Assembly (NCBI GenBank): GCA_039720395.1 | Contig: CM077833.1 | Location: 4,238,797-4,302,796, forward strand | Direction: 5' to 3' | Source: Liquidambar formosana | Taxonomy: Eukaryota; Streptophyta; Magnoliopsida; Saxifragales; Altingiaceae | DNA: 64,000 bases | Shown: piece by piece, positions 23,810-36,863 of the stretch | Layout of the letters: every line of letters starts with the position of its first letter | How positions within the stretch are numbered: position 1 is the stretch's first letter | Position numbers and translations under genes: made by a program | Notes under the pieces: model-generated | Database searches by the model: none | Told to the model about the DNA's origin: nothing | The model's input: only the letters and a program-made list of their open reading frames with translations

Positions 23810-25482
23810 TGTTAGGATTATGCCCTAGAGCCAATCATAGAGATAATTGTTTAGGGATTAGGAATAATCATTTGATTTCATTTATGTATGTCACACTTAT
23901 TATTGATATAATAAAATGGCTTATTCTGTTATGATTATATGCATCATTTATATTTACATAATATGTCCATGGAGTTAGAGTTGAGAATATGGAATTATAA
24001 AGAGTTGTAATTTTGAGACTATAGATATATTTCTGTACTAAACTCCTAAAGCATTCCTAGTTGAAGGTTCAATATGATGGACAGTAATGAACCATAGGAC
24101 TAGCACTTGTTAGGTTGACTCTATAGGAGGATAGCTAGTCTCAAGCTATTTGTGTGGAGACAATACAACCAACAAGTGGGTGCCTATTGCGAGAATAGGT
24201 ACACTGAATGTGACCAAAGATATGAGATAAACTGAATGGAGTTTTATCCTGCCTGTCAATCAGTTTCTCATTGTTATAGTGGTACAAGTAATCCTTAGAC
24301 TTGAGACACCATAGTTGCCTTATGCATGTAGCTTTAGAAGTTTGATAACACGAAGTGCAGATTCCTATTCAGGGGTCTGCAAAGGTGTTCATTGGCCCTA
24401 CTGCTATGTGTATGAAGGCATGTGAGTGATCAACAAGGGATCCATCACTCTCAGGAAAAAGAGAGAGAATGTCTCATATAGCATTTCATAATATAACTAA
24501 TTAAATCCATGGCCATGGTAGGATGAATATGAAAAGAGTTTCATGAGTTCATCAATGAGTTGATATTCATGATTGAGTATAAAGTAATTAAACTAGGGAC
24601 TTGACAGACTTCCATGTCCTATTAGTTTAATTGGAGACATTGTGTTGAAGGAAGGATGCAATTATAACCTATAAACTATAACAGAAGGGTTCTTTGTTAG
24701 ATACTTATTCACCTCATTAAGGACAACACCATGAACCATATGCTAGGTGTTATTCATGGTTAGTAGAAGCCCTAATTGATATAAGTGAGTTATAATCAAT
24801 TAGGGAATTGGAAGGAGTTCCAATTAGACCCTGAATGGAAAGAGTTCTATTGTGCACACCTTGTGCTATTCCTACTACTTGATGATGTGAACCCAATGGG
24901 TCACACACTGATCATGCAAGATGAGCTTTTAAGTCTATGAGAGAAAGGGTATGAGTGCATAAAGAATAGTTCTTTGAGGCCTTGTTTGTATTTGACGTAA
25001 ACAATAGGGGTTATTGTGCAATTTAGGGAAATTGCACAAAACCCTAAAAGGTTTCTCCCCTAGGGCCGGCCCCTTTAGTGTGGCATATATAAGTTATACT
25101 TATGTGTGACATGGCATAGGCTTGCTTGCACACTCCCAACCCTAGCTGTCCAAAGTGTTGGAGGCTTTCTTCTCTCTCTCTTTCTTCTCCACCTCTAGCA
25201 ACAACAAGGAAGAAGAAGGAAAAGACTTGAAGCTCTAGCTAGGTGTGGATACCGTTGGAGGCAGCACACTTGGGCTGCTCATTCACCGCTGTCCGGAATC
25301 AAAGCTTGGAGCAAAAAGGAGAAGACATAATCAACTGTAAGTTCTAAACCCTCTCTTTGTAATTAGGGTTTTATTGTTTTGTATGAACCACAATCAGATT
25401 CTTGGGTTGCATGGAATTGATAGGAAATTTTTGTTATTCAAGTTATTCCGTATTCTATTTCCTTCTAGTTCAATTCCTTATA
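23810..25482 (+). repeat. C3 5' LTR
   Basis: 1673 bp starting TGTTAGGATTATGCCC. TATA-like TATATAA is at 25086-25092. The terminal ACA is mutated to ATA. Confidence 0.93.
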
Positions 25483-25483
25483 G

Positions 25484-25500
25484 TGGTATCAGAGCCATGG
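25484..25500 (+). promoter_or_regulatory. C3 primer binding site
   Basis: TGGTATCAGAGCCATGG, the standard initiator tRNA-Met PBS of plant Copia elements, one base after the LTR. Confidence 0.92.
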
Positions 25501-28500
25501 TTGTGCTTCATACAAACATCATATGGTCTGGTATTTATGGTACAATTAATTGGACATTGGTGTTCTAATTAGTTTTAAGAAAACTAGGGTTTTATAAAAC
25601 TGTTATGAACAGTTTTCATGATAGTCATGAAAAACTGTCATCTTGTTTTGCATGCCAAAATTTGAGTTCTCCTCCAAAATTTTCGTGCCATATATGGTTA
25701 GAAAGCTCTTCGAATCAGCTTTCAAACCCAACAAACGGTTCGTCGATCCGAGTTCTGTAGAGAAAGTTATGAATTTTTTACTACAGGCTGTCTGGAAAGA
25801 CAGTTTTACGCGGGAATGGAACTCTAGGTTGTTCTTCATCTTCTTCTTATATTAATTTGATTTATATTAACCATATGATGATTATATACAATTATATATA
25901 CTGTATTATAATTACTATATGTATTTGATACATTAAAAATCGAATTTAAAAGAAAAACAAGATTGAAGTTCTTGAAGAGGCTGAATCTGGGTTCTTGAAA
26001 AACCCAGGTTAGTTTTCTGGTTTTTGTTCATTCTCTTCCATCCAAAATCATTATGAATGATCATAGATTTAATATATATATTGTATATATGTTTATCATT
26101 GATGTTGGTATGAGTTTTGAATTAAAAACAATCAAAAAGTTTGAGTTTTAAAATTTTCCAGCAAAGCAGTTTTCTGGGCAGCATGATACAGCCATGGTTA
26201 TTGGCATGTATCTTCTTCATAGGAGCAAGGCAGGGCATGAAACCACCTCTATTAGAATCGTGGGACACTAGGGGATAAACCCCAAGTGGTGCGGCAGCCA
26301 CTAGATGGCATCTTCTAGGGTTTTAGAACCCATTCTCTTCATTATCGTTTTGCTGAAATTTTCTGGATAATCTTCATAGATTTATTTGCAGCGGCTGTTT
26401 GGGCTTGATTTGATCAATTAAATCTCACCTATGGGGGTCGAAAATCATATGGAGATATGAATTAAGGGTTGCCAAAGCTTGGGCAGCTATGGTTGGATCG
26501 TGGCAGCCATGAAAGCTTCTTTGAAGCTTCATCTTCTTCAGCAGGCAGCAGCTAGGGTTTATGGAAACCCCTCCCAAATTCGACCTAGGGCTCTTGGCCC
26601 TTAATCACCACCTCTGTGATGATTGTCCCAGATGTAGGAGAGTGCCCCAAGGCCTGGCATAGGCTGGCAGCAGCCATGGGTGGATCGTGGCAGCCATGGA
26701 AGCTCCATGGCAGCCTCCTTCTATTTTCGGAAATTAGGGTTTTCTTAGGAAACCCTAATCCTATATGTACTAGGGTTTTAGAAACCCTAATTACCCTCAT
26801 TAATGTGTCCTATTAGGGTTCTAATTATGACATTAATGACCAGCCTTGGTCATTAATGAACCCGGTTCTAATTAAATGCATTAGGGTTTGAGTTTATGAA
26901 ACCCTAACCCTAATACATTTAAAATTTGATTTCTCCCAAATTAAATTAATTCCGAAATTAATTATATAATTAATATTGATTAATTTTAAGATGTTTTAAA
27001 TTGTTTAAAGCAATTTTGGAATAAATTTATTTTCTGGAATTTTTTATTTAAATAAAATTATTTTATTTATTTAAGTTAATTCCTAATACTATAGTATTAG
27101 ATACTAGTTAGTATTATTTAATTGTTTTAATTATTCTAATGATTTTGATTAATATGATTGATCAAAATTAGATGTTTTAAAGAGTTAAAACATGTTAGGA
27201 TAGATTAAAATAATTTTGGGAAATTAAATGATTAAAAGGAGTTTTAATTCAATAATTGATTTCTAAATTAGGGTTTTGGAAATTCTAATTTTAGAAATTA
27301 ATAAATGCCATTTATTTTGTTTTATTAAGTTGTTTCAATTATGCTAGTAATTTTGATTAATATTATTGATCAAAATACAATGTTTTAAAGAGTTAAAATC
27401 ATACTAGAATAGATTAAAATAATCTTTGAAAATTATTGATTAAAAGGAGTTTTAATTCAATAATTGATTTCTAAATTAGGGTTTAGGAAATTCTAATTTT
27501 AGAAATTAATAAAACATTACCATTTTCATTATTTTAATTTTGGATATGATATTTTGAGGTCCCCTAATGGGATTAGGAAGCATTAATGAGATTAATGAAG
27601 TCCAATTAATAGAGTTACCATAATGCCCATATGTTTTAATTGCTTACAGTACTTTTATTTATGCAATATGATTGTATAATTGTGTGTGGATGATGATTAT
27701 GGACTAAGACCCCTTAAACCAATTGTGATTGGCCGTCTTATGGGTTGTGAAATATTTTTCAAAGGGTTGTAATTTATTTATGGTGATGTAATTTTTTTTA
27801 ATTGGGGCTTGCATGCCACCTTTTTTCTCCTTCACTCTCTCTATCATTCTCTTATGTACCCCACATTCCCCTTATGTATCCCTTTCTTTAAATTATGTAA
27901 ATGTTATGTAATCGAGAGCGCACTAAGGAGCATGGTGGACTCAAAAGAGCATAGTAGAGCCCAACAAGCCAATGGTGGAGACCATCAAGCTCATGGAGGA
28001 ATTGGAGGACTTGAAAGCTTAGAGAAGACTTTCAAGAATGCATGCATGTTTCCATTGAATGTTTTACGATCACCTACACCTACAATAGACCTTGGATTCA
28101 ATCTATTGGCTTGGATTGAATCTTCTTAAAGTCCATAATCATCATAGTGGGAGCTTTAATTTATGAGATAATTGTATTAGCTCCAATACCATAGTTTGGT
28201 ATATGTTACCTATTCACTTAGGGACTAATATCAAAATATGGTACTTTATATATGTTGATATATAATAGCATGCGATGTATGATTTATAATAGCATGGGAT
28301 GTATGATTATAAATAGCAGAATTTATATGTTTAAATTTTGATACATAGGATGCATGTTAATTTGATGAGACCCTTTAAAACCCCTCTTATTTAATATTAA
28401 GTTGAAAATGGAGAAGTCATTGGGGAATAAATTCTTCATTGCCTTCCATCATTATAGGATCATCTAACGTCCCTTAATGTGGGTACCTGGCTGCAGACAT

Positions 28501-28570
28501 GTAGGAGCTACCCATGTTAAAGACATTACTTGAAGCTATCACATATGAGATATCATGGGGTGCCTAAACT
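25501..28570 (+). other. C3 internal region, 5' half
   Basis: AT-rich, with many short ATTAGGGTTT words. No ORF shows gag motifs; the 106-codon ORF at 27809-28129 has no recognisable domain. A tandem duplication lies at about 27108-27513. Confidence 0.7.
27108..27513 (+). repeat. 208-bp tandem duplication in C3
   Basis: The segment beginning GATTAATATGATTGATC (27147) recurs as GATTAATATTATTGATC (27355), and both run on through TTTTAATTCAATAATTGA and the AATTAGGGTTT block, with scattered differences. Confidence 0.7.
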
Positions 28571-28572
28571 GG

Positions 28573-28790
28573 TATATACCAAGAAACTAACATGTGAGGT
28601 ATATATTTGGCGAAACATACCTGTGTGAATGATGGGTTTAACTTAACTAGGGAAGTATTCCAAGAAACTAACATGTGAGGTGTATGTTCCCTAGAGGCAA
28701 AATGATTGGAACTTGCTTATGAAGCAATAGACAAAGAGTTGTCTTCTTATTGTGGGTTAGAAGTCAAGAAACTAACATGTGAGGCTTCTA
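28573..28790. repeat. three stem-loops sharing one 17-nt loop, C3 copy
   Basis: Loop AAGAAACTAACATGTGA occurs at 28581-28597, 28662-28678 and 28766-28782. Stems differ: TATATACC/GGTATATA (perfect 8 bp), CTAGGGAA/TTCCCTAG (perfect outer 8 bp at 28647-28654 and 28687-28694), and TAGAAGTC/GGCTTCTA (one G-U). Confidence 0.88.
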
Positions 28791-28799
28791 GGTCACAGT

Positions 28800-31700
28800 G
28801 GGACCCCAATCCCCATTAGGAATGAGATTCCCGAATTCCATTAGAGGGTGTATGGAATTTGATAAAATAGTGGGAGGTACCATATGATTAAAGACCCAAT
28901 CATTATGGATAAAAATGAAATCTAATTCTTTGTTTATGTAGATTACCTAATTACTCACCTCAAAACCCCTATTTCCTAATATAGGATATTGATAGTTTGA
29001 CTAAACCCGATTTCTTTGATTGACTTAGGAAATTGAGAATTGTTCTCAATTTCAAAAGATTGTTTATATGCTATTAGGCCTTTTATTAAAGGCCCTCCAT
29101 AAAACATCCTAAGAAGAAAAAGACACTATGCGCAATTGGCATCTTGTTGCCTTGCTATATGATAGTATTGATGACTAATGAGCTTCAGAAGCAAAATTAG
29201 TCAATGCAAGTGCCTTTGATGTCCTACATCACATACAAAGGTTGTATTATGAGTGAAATAATACTATAAAGTATAGTACTTGTAGAGGACTTCTTCTGGA
29301 CTAGGATGTAATAAAAGTTGTTTATTAATAATCATTCTTTTGAAAAATGTTTAATCACATAGAATAGCTTGAGAAGCTAGATGTGATTTAAAATGGAAGC
29401 ATAGAGGAAAGCAAGTCTTGAAAAGTCAAAGACAAAGAAATATAATTATTTTGTAGTAAATATAAGGTATTGTAAAGGGAACTTGATAAAGTATCAGTCT
29501 TCCTAGAAGAACCAAACTTTTGAAGTTTTGGTTCATGCTCTAAACTAAATTGTTGGTTAGTTCTGCTTCTTGGTTTTTGGATTCTAGTATAATCTAAATC
29601 GAAGGAGAAAGTTAAGTAGATAATAAGTTACCTTTAAAAATTTTAATAGAGCAAGAGTTGCTAGATTAATTTTGGGAACTTATTTCTTAACTAAGTCATT
29701 TAAGACATTCTAGAAATTTGATTTCCGAATTTAAATGACTAATTAGAGCGAATGCAACGTATTCCGAGAATACAAGAGATGTAGAGACTCTCATTTAAAT
29801 GTAACGATTATGACTTGGTTATGAGATGACCAAACCCATCTTTTACTTGGTGAAGTGAATGAGTTACATTTATAATTTGACTATACATTGTGATGTATAT
29901 AGTCATGTAGAGCATGCATTCAATTATAGTAGACTCATCTTAGAATACCATAGCTCAATGGTGAATCTAAGAGAACAAATTGAACCCTATTAAGATATGG
30001 TTTGATCCATGATGAGTTTTACTAATGTATCCATCTAGGATATACCTTAAAATTGCTACATATTGATAATTTAGGGTTCACTCCAGTTTTGTCCCAATTA
30101 TATCAGATATGATATGGGAAGAAACCCAAATTAAAGAAGTTAAGGCTTGGGCTTGTGCTACGTTTGTCTGGAAACATAATGTAGACAATCTGGAAATAAG
30201 GTCAAGTAAGTGTTGAATTGTGGTATATCCCAAAAGTGGTTGGGATAGTATTTCTATTACTCTAATGAACAAAAGTTGTCCATTAGGATGTTTGCTGGAT
30301 TTTCTTGAGAAAGAGTTCATTCAAGAAAGATGCAAAAGTAGATAGAATTTATAGAATTGTCTGTAAAGCCACAAACGAACAAAGATCCAACCCTTGTCTC
30401 TGTTGAGACAAAAACCCTTAACTACACTACAATCTTTTCATAGATCAAATTGGATATTTCTTAACATAAGAGAGATATTCTCTCTCTACTAGAATGTGAA
30501 AGAATTGTTTTTTGGTGATAAAGATCACCAAGATAATCCTATTGATTATGACTAGACGATGTTTGACATCAACTCGAGAAATGACTAAGAGTCATTAAAT
30601 CCGATATGGTTAGGTAGAGACCTAGAAGGCTAGGCTATTTGAGAATGTTTCAACATAGGCAAAAAGGTTGTCTATAAAGAAACTTGTTTGATAATAGTTA
30701 TGCTGAAATCCATTTGGATCTTGTTATCTATAAACACACATTTTGAATATGAGATATGTCAAAAAGGATATAAAGATGTTATATCAAATGGTGAAAAACC
30801 ATAAAAGTGTGTAAGTTATAGAAGTCTATTAATAGACTACAAGGTTCTCATAATTAGAACATCTATAAAGTTGAAGTAATCAAATTGTTTGATTTCTCTC
30901 ATTGTATAGATGGACCATGAGTGTATAAAAGGTTAGTGGGAGTGCGATCATTTTTCTTTATCCTAAGTATAGATGACATCCTAATCATTATGAATGATAT
31001 ATGAATGTTATCTAATGTAAAGTTTTGGTTTTTGGAGAAAAACTAATTCATGAAAGATTTGGCAGAAGCATCCAACAAGATCTATAAAGATAGATCATAT
31101 AGATTGCTAAGTATCTCTAAATCATCAAACATAGTTGAAATGTTGAAGGAGTTCAACATGGAGAATTCTAAGGGAGGTCTGATTTACTTCAGATAAGAAT
31201 TCATTATTCAAGGGCATGTGCCCTAGGATAACACAAGTAAGGTTCTTAAAGTGTTAAGAAGCCTTATTCTATACTATGTATTGAACCTGATATCTATTAT
31301 GTTGTAATTGTTACAAATAGTTATCAGTCAATCCAAATTTGGAATATTGGATTGTATATGGAAATTGTAAACTCATAGTAGATGGGTATATGGATTTGGA
31401 TATAATCCATATGGGGTATATTTTATATTCACTTTAGTTGGTGAAATACTTAATGGAAGAACTGTATGAAAGATACAGTGGATTCCATTATTAAGGGTGA
31501 ATTAATTGTCGCATTGTCTAGGAGACTGTTTGGGTCTATAAGTTCATTTAAAACTTAGAGTTGTTCCTTCCATTGAGTTGCCCACACCTTGTTTTGTGAC
31601 AACAATGGGTCTATATCTCAAGTATAGGAATCATGGTCTCATCAAATGTCCAAACACATAAAGCGGCAATTCCAAGTGATTAGAGGAATCATTGAAAGAG

Positions 31701-31836
31701 GTAATAGATACATTATAGAAGATATTATCTACATAAGTTTTTGTAGACCTACTGACTAAAGCTTTAAAACATAATTGGTTATGTCTAAGACCAACATCTT
31801 AAGAAGATAAGTATGCGATACATGGTCGATTGGCTT
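28800..31836 (+). pseudogene. C3 decayed pol
   Basis: No open frame, but the order of short matches to Copia pol persists. A KIYKDRSYRLLS-like stretch near 31080 is followed by FNMENSKGG, and close to the PPT come CRPTD and SFKT-like remnants of the usual ADPLTK segment. C1 carries the same decayed region, so the decay predates the C3 insertion. Confidence 0.65.
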
Positions 31837-31853
31837 CAGTGCAAGTGGGAGAT
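31837..31853 (+). promoter_or_regulatory. C3 polypurine tract
   Basis: GCAAGTGGGAGAT immediately before the 3' LTR start. Confidence 0.85.
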
Positions 31854-33525
31854 TGTTAGGATTATGCCCTAGAGCCAATCATAGAGATGATTGTTTAGGG
31901 ATTAGGAACAATCATTTGATTTCATTTATGTATGTCACATTTATTATTGATTTAATAAAAGGGCTTATTTTGTTATGTTTATATGCATCATTTATATTTA
32001 CATAATATGTCAATGGAGTTAGAGTTGAGAATATGGAATTACAAAGAGTTGTAATTTTGAGACTATAGATATATCTCTGTACTAAACTCCTAAAGCATTC
32101 CTAGTTGAAGGTTCACTATGATGGACAGTAATGAACCATAGGACTAGCACTTGTTAGGTTGACTCTATAGGAGGATAGCTAGTCTCAAGCTATTTGTGTG
32201 GAGACAATACAACCAACAAGTGGGTGCCTATTGCGAGAATAGGTACACTGAATGTGACCAAAGATATGAGATAAACTGAATGGAGTTTTATCCTGCCTGT
32301 CAATCAGTTTCTCATTGTTATAGTGGTACAAGTAATCCTTAGACCTGAGACACCATAGTTGCCTTATGCATGTAGCTTTAGAAGTTTGATAACACTAAGT
32401 GCAGATCCTATTCAGGGGTCTGCGAAGGTGTTCATTGGCCCTACTGCTATGTGTATGAAGGCATGTGAGTGATCAACAAGGGATCCATCACTCTCAGGAA
32501 AAAGAGAGAGAATGTCTCATATAGCATTTCATAGTATAACTCATTAAATCCATGGCCATGGTAGGATGAATATGAAAAGAGTTTCATGAGTTCATCAATG
32601 AGTTGATATTCATGATTGAGTATAAAGTAATTAAACTAGGGAGTTGACATACTTCCATGTCCTATTAGTTTAATTGGAGACATTGTGTTGAAGGAAGGAT
32701 GCAATTGTAACCTATAAACTATAACAGAAGGGTTCTTTGTTAGATACTTATTCACCTCATTAAGGACAACACCATGAACCATATGCTAGGTGTTATTCAT
32801 GGTTAGTAGAAGCCCTAATTGATATAAGTGAGTTATAATCAATTAGGGAATTGGAAGGAGTTCCAATTAGACCCTGAATGGAAAGAGTTCCATTGTGCAC
32901 ACCTTGTGCTATTCCTACTACTTGATGATGTGAATCCAATGGGTTACACACTGATCATGCAAGATGAGCTTTTAAGTCTATGAGAGAAAGGGTATGAGTG
33001 CATAAAGAATAGTTCTTTGAGGCCTTGTTTGTATTTGATGTAAACAATAGGGGTTATTGTGCAATTTAGGGAAATTGCACAAAACCCTAAAAGGTTTCTC
33101 CCCTAGGGCCGGCCCCTTTAGTGTGGCATATATAAGTTATACTTATGTGTGACATGGCATAGGCTTGCTTGCACACTCCCAACCCTAGCCGTCCAAAGTG
33201 TTGGAGGCTTTCTTCTCTCTCTCTTTCTTCTCCACTTCTAGCAACAACAAGGAAGAAGAAGGAAAAGACTTGAAGCTCTAGCTAGGTGTGGATATCGTTG
33301 GAGGTAGCACACTTGGGCTGCTCATTCACTGCTGTCCGGAATCAAAGCTTGGAGCAAAAAAGAGAAGACATAATCAACTGTAAGTTCTAAACCCTCTCTT
33401 TGTAATTAGGGTTTTATTGTTTTGTATGAACTACAATCAGATTCATGGGTTGCATGGAATTGATAGGAAATTTTTGTTATTCAAGTTATTCTGCATTCTA
33501 TTTCCTTCTAGTTCAATTCCTTACA
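31854..33525 (+). repeat. C3 3' LTR
   Basis: 1672 bp, TGTTAGG to TTACA. TATA-like TATATAA is at 33129-33135. Confidence 0.93.
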
Positions 33526-33530
33526 GGGTG

Positions 33531-36148
33531 CATGTTCGTTTACCTCACGAAGAGCAATAGGCAAATCATCTAGATGTGTCAAGGAAGAAGGAAAAGCTGG
33601 ATTCCGCCGACCTAGAAGAAGAAGGAGCAGGGCCATAAGAAATAACATGCCTATCGTGAGATCGCTGATATACCTGCAATCGAGGATGAGGAGGAGGACT
33701 AGACGGAACCATAGAGGGAGACACTGGCATCGGGAGAGTAGGAAAGGTAGAAAAACTCTCCTCCTCACGACAAGAGATAAGGTCAGAAGATAAACTTTGA
33801 CCTGAAGAAGAAAAGAGGGAGGTAGACTCAAAAAAGGTAACATCGGCACTAATAAAGTAGCGGCGAGTCGTGGAACAATAACAGTGATAGCCTTTTTGAG
33901 TATGGGAGTACCCAAGAAAGACACACTTACGAGCCCTAGGAGACAATTTATCCTGACCAGAGTCAAGAACATGGACAAAGGCAACACAACCAAATACACG
34001 AGGAGTAAGGGCAAAAGGAGGACAATCTGGATATAGGAGAGAGAAGGAAGACTTATTACCTAACCCAACAGAAGGCACCCGATTAACAAGATAACAAGCA
34101 GTAAGCACAGCATCACCCCAAAAATGCTTAGGAACATGCATATTAAACATCATAGTGCGAGCAACATTGAGTAAAGTACGATGTTTCCGCTCAGCAACCC
34201 CATTTTGTTGAGAAGTATGAGCACAACTAGTTTGATGTATAATACCCCTATTAACACAAAAAGAATGCATAGCATACTGAGTATATTCTAAAGCATTATC
34301 AGAGCGAAAAATTTTAACACGCTTATTAAATTGAACAAAAACCTCATTATAAAATTGAAGAATAATAGTAGGCAATTCAGACCGTTCTCTCATAAAAAAT
34401 AACCAAGTCATCCGAGAATAATCATCCACAAAAATAACAAAATAATGAAATCCTTGCAAAGTAGAAATGCGACAAGGTCCCCAAATATCTGTATGAACTA
34501 AATTAAAAGACTCAGGCTCACGATCGTGAGTACTACTAGCGAAGGTGCTACGATGATGCTTGCCTAATTGGCAAGCTTCACATTCTAAACGAGACACAGA
34601 AATCAAGGAAGGAATAGCACGCTTCAGGCGAGCTAAGGATGGATGACCCAAGCAAAAGTGCCACTGGAGAGGCGAAACGGCAGCAGTCAAAACAAATGAA
34701 CATGAAGAGAAAGAACCTCCAGTATCTAGAAAATATAGGCCATTCTTCTCATGCCCCGAACCAATCGTCTTCTTGGTCTTTGGATCCTGAAAAATACAAG
34801 AAGTAGGAGTAAAAATAATGTCACATTGCAAGGCCTTTGTCAATTGACTAACAGAAAGCAAGTGAAAGGGAAAATTAGGAACATAGAGACTCGAAGGTAA
34901 AGATAAGGAAGAAGTCAGATGAAGAATACCTTTACCGTGAACAGGCTGAGAAGAACCATCAGTTAACACAATAGTATGATCAATAGGAGTCAAGTGAGAA
35001 AAAAAAGATGACAAACTAGAGATATTGTTGTTAGCACCAGAATCAATGACCCAAGGAATGGAAGAGGCTACACACACAAGATTACCTGAATGAGCTAAGG
35101 TAGCAGTAGAAGAAGATGGCTAGGCAGAGGAAAAGGTAGTGCGCAAATGCTGGACAAGATACTTGCCAAGCTGAGGTACGAGTGCATCATGAGCACCAGA
35201 GGTAGATTCTGTAGAGGAGGAGGACCCATGACCAGGAAGTGGCGGTAAGGAAGACGACCCAGAACCATCACTGATCTGATTTACATAATTCGGCTTACCG
35301 TACTTCTGGTAACAATATGGTTCAGTATAATTAGTACCCCCATAATAATCACATTTCCAATCACCACGGCCACTAGAATGACCACTTCCACATGGTCCAC
35401 GACGAAGACTGCGACTTCCACGAAAACCACCACGACTACCACTATTAGAGAGCAAGGCCGTAGAATCCAATAAAGACGGAGGAGGACTAGGCAAACTAAA
35501 AGAAGTATGTCCTAGTGAGGAGCGCAACAAGCGAGAATAAGCATTAGCAGCGGTAGGTAGTGTCTCACTAGCAAGAATTTGATCTTTAAAGCCACGAAGA
35601 TCAGAGTCGAGACCATACAATAGAGAAGCGATCATAAACTCCTCCCAGTAACGTTTTTGTTGCTCCAAATCAGTCGTAAGAGGCCTATACTGCAACAATT
35701 GATCCCACAAGCTCTTAAGAGAACTATAGTACACGGCCAATGATTTCCTAGATTGCTTAGTAGTAAAAATCTGTTCATAAAGTTCATAAACACGGGAAAC
35801 ATTACTCTTTTGGGAAAAAGATTCAGAAATAGAATCCCAAATCTTCTTGGAGGAATCACAAAACTCAACAGTGGCAGCAATATGGGGTTCCATACTGTGC
35901 CACAACCAACCCATAATAGCCGAATCTTCACATATCCAATCTTCATAGGTCAGAACAGTTGAAGGAGGTGGATTATCTGTGAGGTACTTCAATCGACGCT
36001 TAATGCGTAAATAGACTTGAACTGCATGTGCCCAAGACAGATAGTTTACTCTATCTAATTTCCTTGAAGTGATACACTTAGGGGAATCATCATCCTTAAG
36101 AGGTGGAAGTTTGGGCACAGCACTAAGGGTTGACTGCTCTTCAGCCAT
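33531..36148 (-). pseudogene. C2 gag, protease and integrase
   Basis: The Met at 36148 opens a UBN2-type Copia gag of about 340 residues. The zinc knuckle CDYYGGTNYTEPYC lacks the second Cys and the His (both Tyr), so it is dead. TAG at 35120-35122 interrupts the frame. The protease motif is WVIDSGANNN. The integrase zinc site includes CEACQLGKHH and its catalytic acids lie in HTDIWGP, FRSDNALEY and QQNGVAERKHR. Frameshifts near 33600 and one lost base near 33545 precede the C3 insertion; the RT continues at 23805. Confidence 0.92.
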
Positions 36149-36845
36149 AGCAAACTAATAATAGACCAAATTACCAAGCAATAATGCCGACTAACACAAA
36201 AAAACAACTCACAAGGCAACCCAAAACAGCCACAAATCTCACAACTCAACAACCATAAACCACAAAGCAGCCACTGTGGAGTCGATACACCAGAAAACCA
36301 ACCCAGCCATGATAAACCAAGAGAAAACCACCACAAACAGCAACCAAAAATTCTCAAAAAAAATACCAAAAAAATAGAGGAACAGTCCATGACAAGGTAA
36401 GAACAATCCAAGACAAGATAAGAAGGCTGCCTGGTCTCCTTTCACAATGCCGACATCTCAAACAGCCACTAAACCATGTATAAATGGCACAAGACAAGCA
36501 ACTGAAGCCAACCAAATCAAAACAACATTTCTCAAGGGATAGTCGGCACCCATAAAAGCAATCCCAGCCAACACAAAGAGTTCGAACAGCCCAGAGGTAC
36601 AGATCCAAAAAATGGGGTCGAATCCAGCGAAAATCAAAGGAAAATCAAAAAGCCATACCAAATGGTCTCAAACATCCAAACAAAGGGTACCATAATTCTT
36701 AGAAAAATCCGGCGAGCTAAAGGAGAGAGTCGCCGGTTGCCGAAGGTCATCCCGATGCTGACGTCATCAACCGGCAACTGACGTCAGCACACCATGGCTA
36801 TCTGCCGAGTTCCTCCAATGACGATATGCAAAGGAAACAATCCCA
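36149..36845 (-). other. C2 leader between PBS and gag
   Basis: About 700 bp of non-coding leader. The long hydrophobic frames read across it on the minus strand show no family features. Near the PBS it holds the interlocked inverted repeats at 36732-36788. Confidence 0.65.
36732..36788 (-). promoter_or_regulatory. interlocked inverted repeats (pseudoknot layout) in the C2 leader
   Basis: GCCGGTTG (36732-36739) pairs with CAACCGGC (36768-36775). GCTGACGTCA (36757-36766) pairs with TGACGTCAGC (36779-36788). The order A-B-A'-B' is that of an H-type pseudoknot. Each B arm also contains the palindrome TGACGTCA, a bZIP-type site. Confidence 0.75.
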
Positions 36846-36863
36846 GGTGGTGCTCTGATACCA
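36846..36863 (-). promoter_or_regulatory. C2 primer binding site
   Basis: The minus strand reads TGGTATCAGAGCACCACC, directly adjoining the LTR; initiator tRNA-Met type. Confidence 0.9.

Larger units (their letters stand above)
23810..33525 (+). mobile_element. C3: full-length non-coding Copia-type element nested in C2
   Basis: 9716 bp with LTRs at 23810-25482 and 31854-33525, PBS at 25484-25500, PPT at 31837-31853, and a perfect 5-bp target duplication GGGTG at 23805-23809 and 33526-33530. About 35 differences between the LTRs by eye (near 2 percent). The 6.4-kb internal region has no usable gag or pol ORF. Confidence 0.95.

Noticed and set aside
25484..25500. tRNA-like match
   Set aside because: It is a primer binding site; there is no cloverleaf around it.
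27809..28129. 106-codon ORF in the C3 internal region as a gag gene
   Set aside because: No gag or zinc-knuckle motif, and C1 does not keep the frame.
36055..36661. Hydrophobic minus-strand ORFs near the C2 leader
   Set aside because: They overlap the gag start or the untranslated leader in other frames and show only composition bias.
36149..36731. Host gene in the C2 leader
   Set aside because: The region is bounded by PBS and gag of C2 and has no splice or domain evidence.
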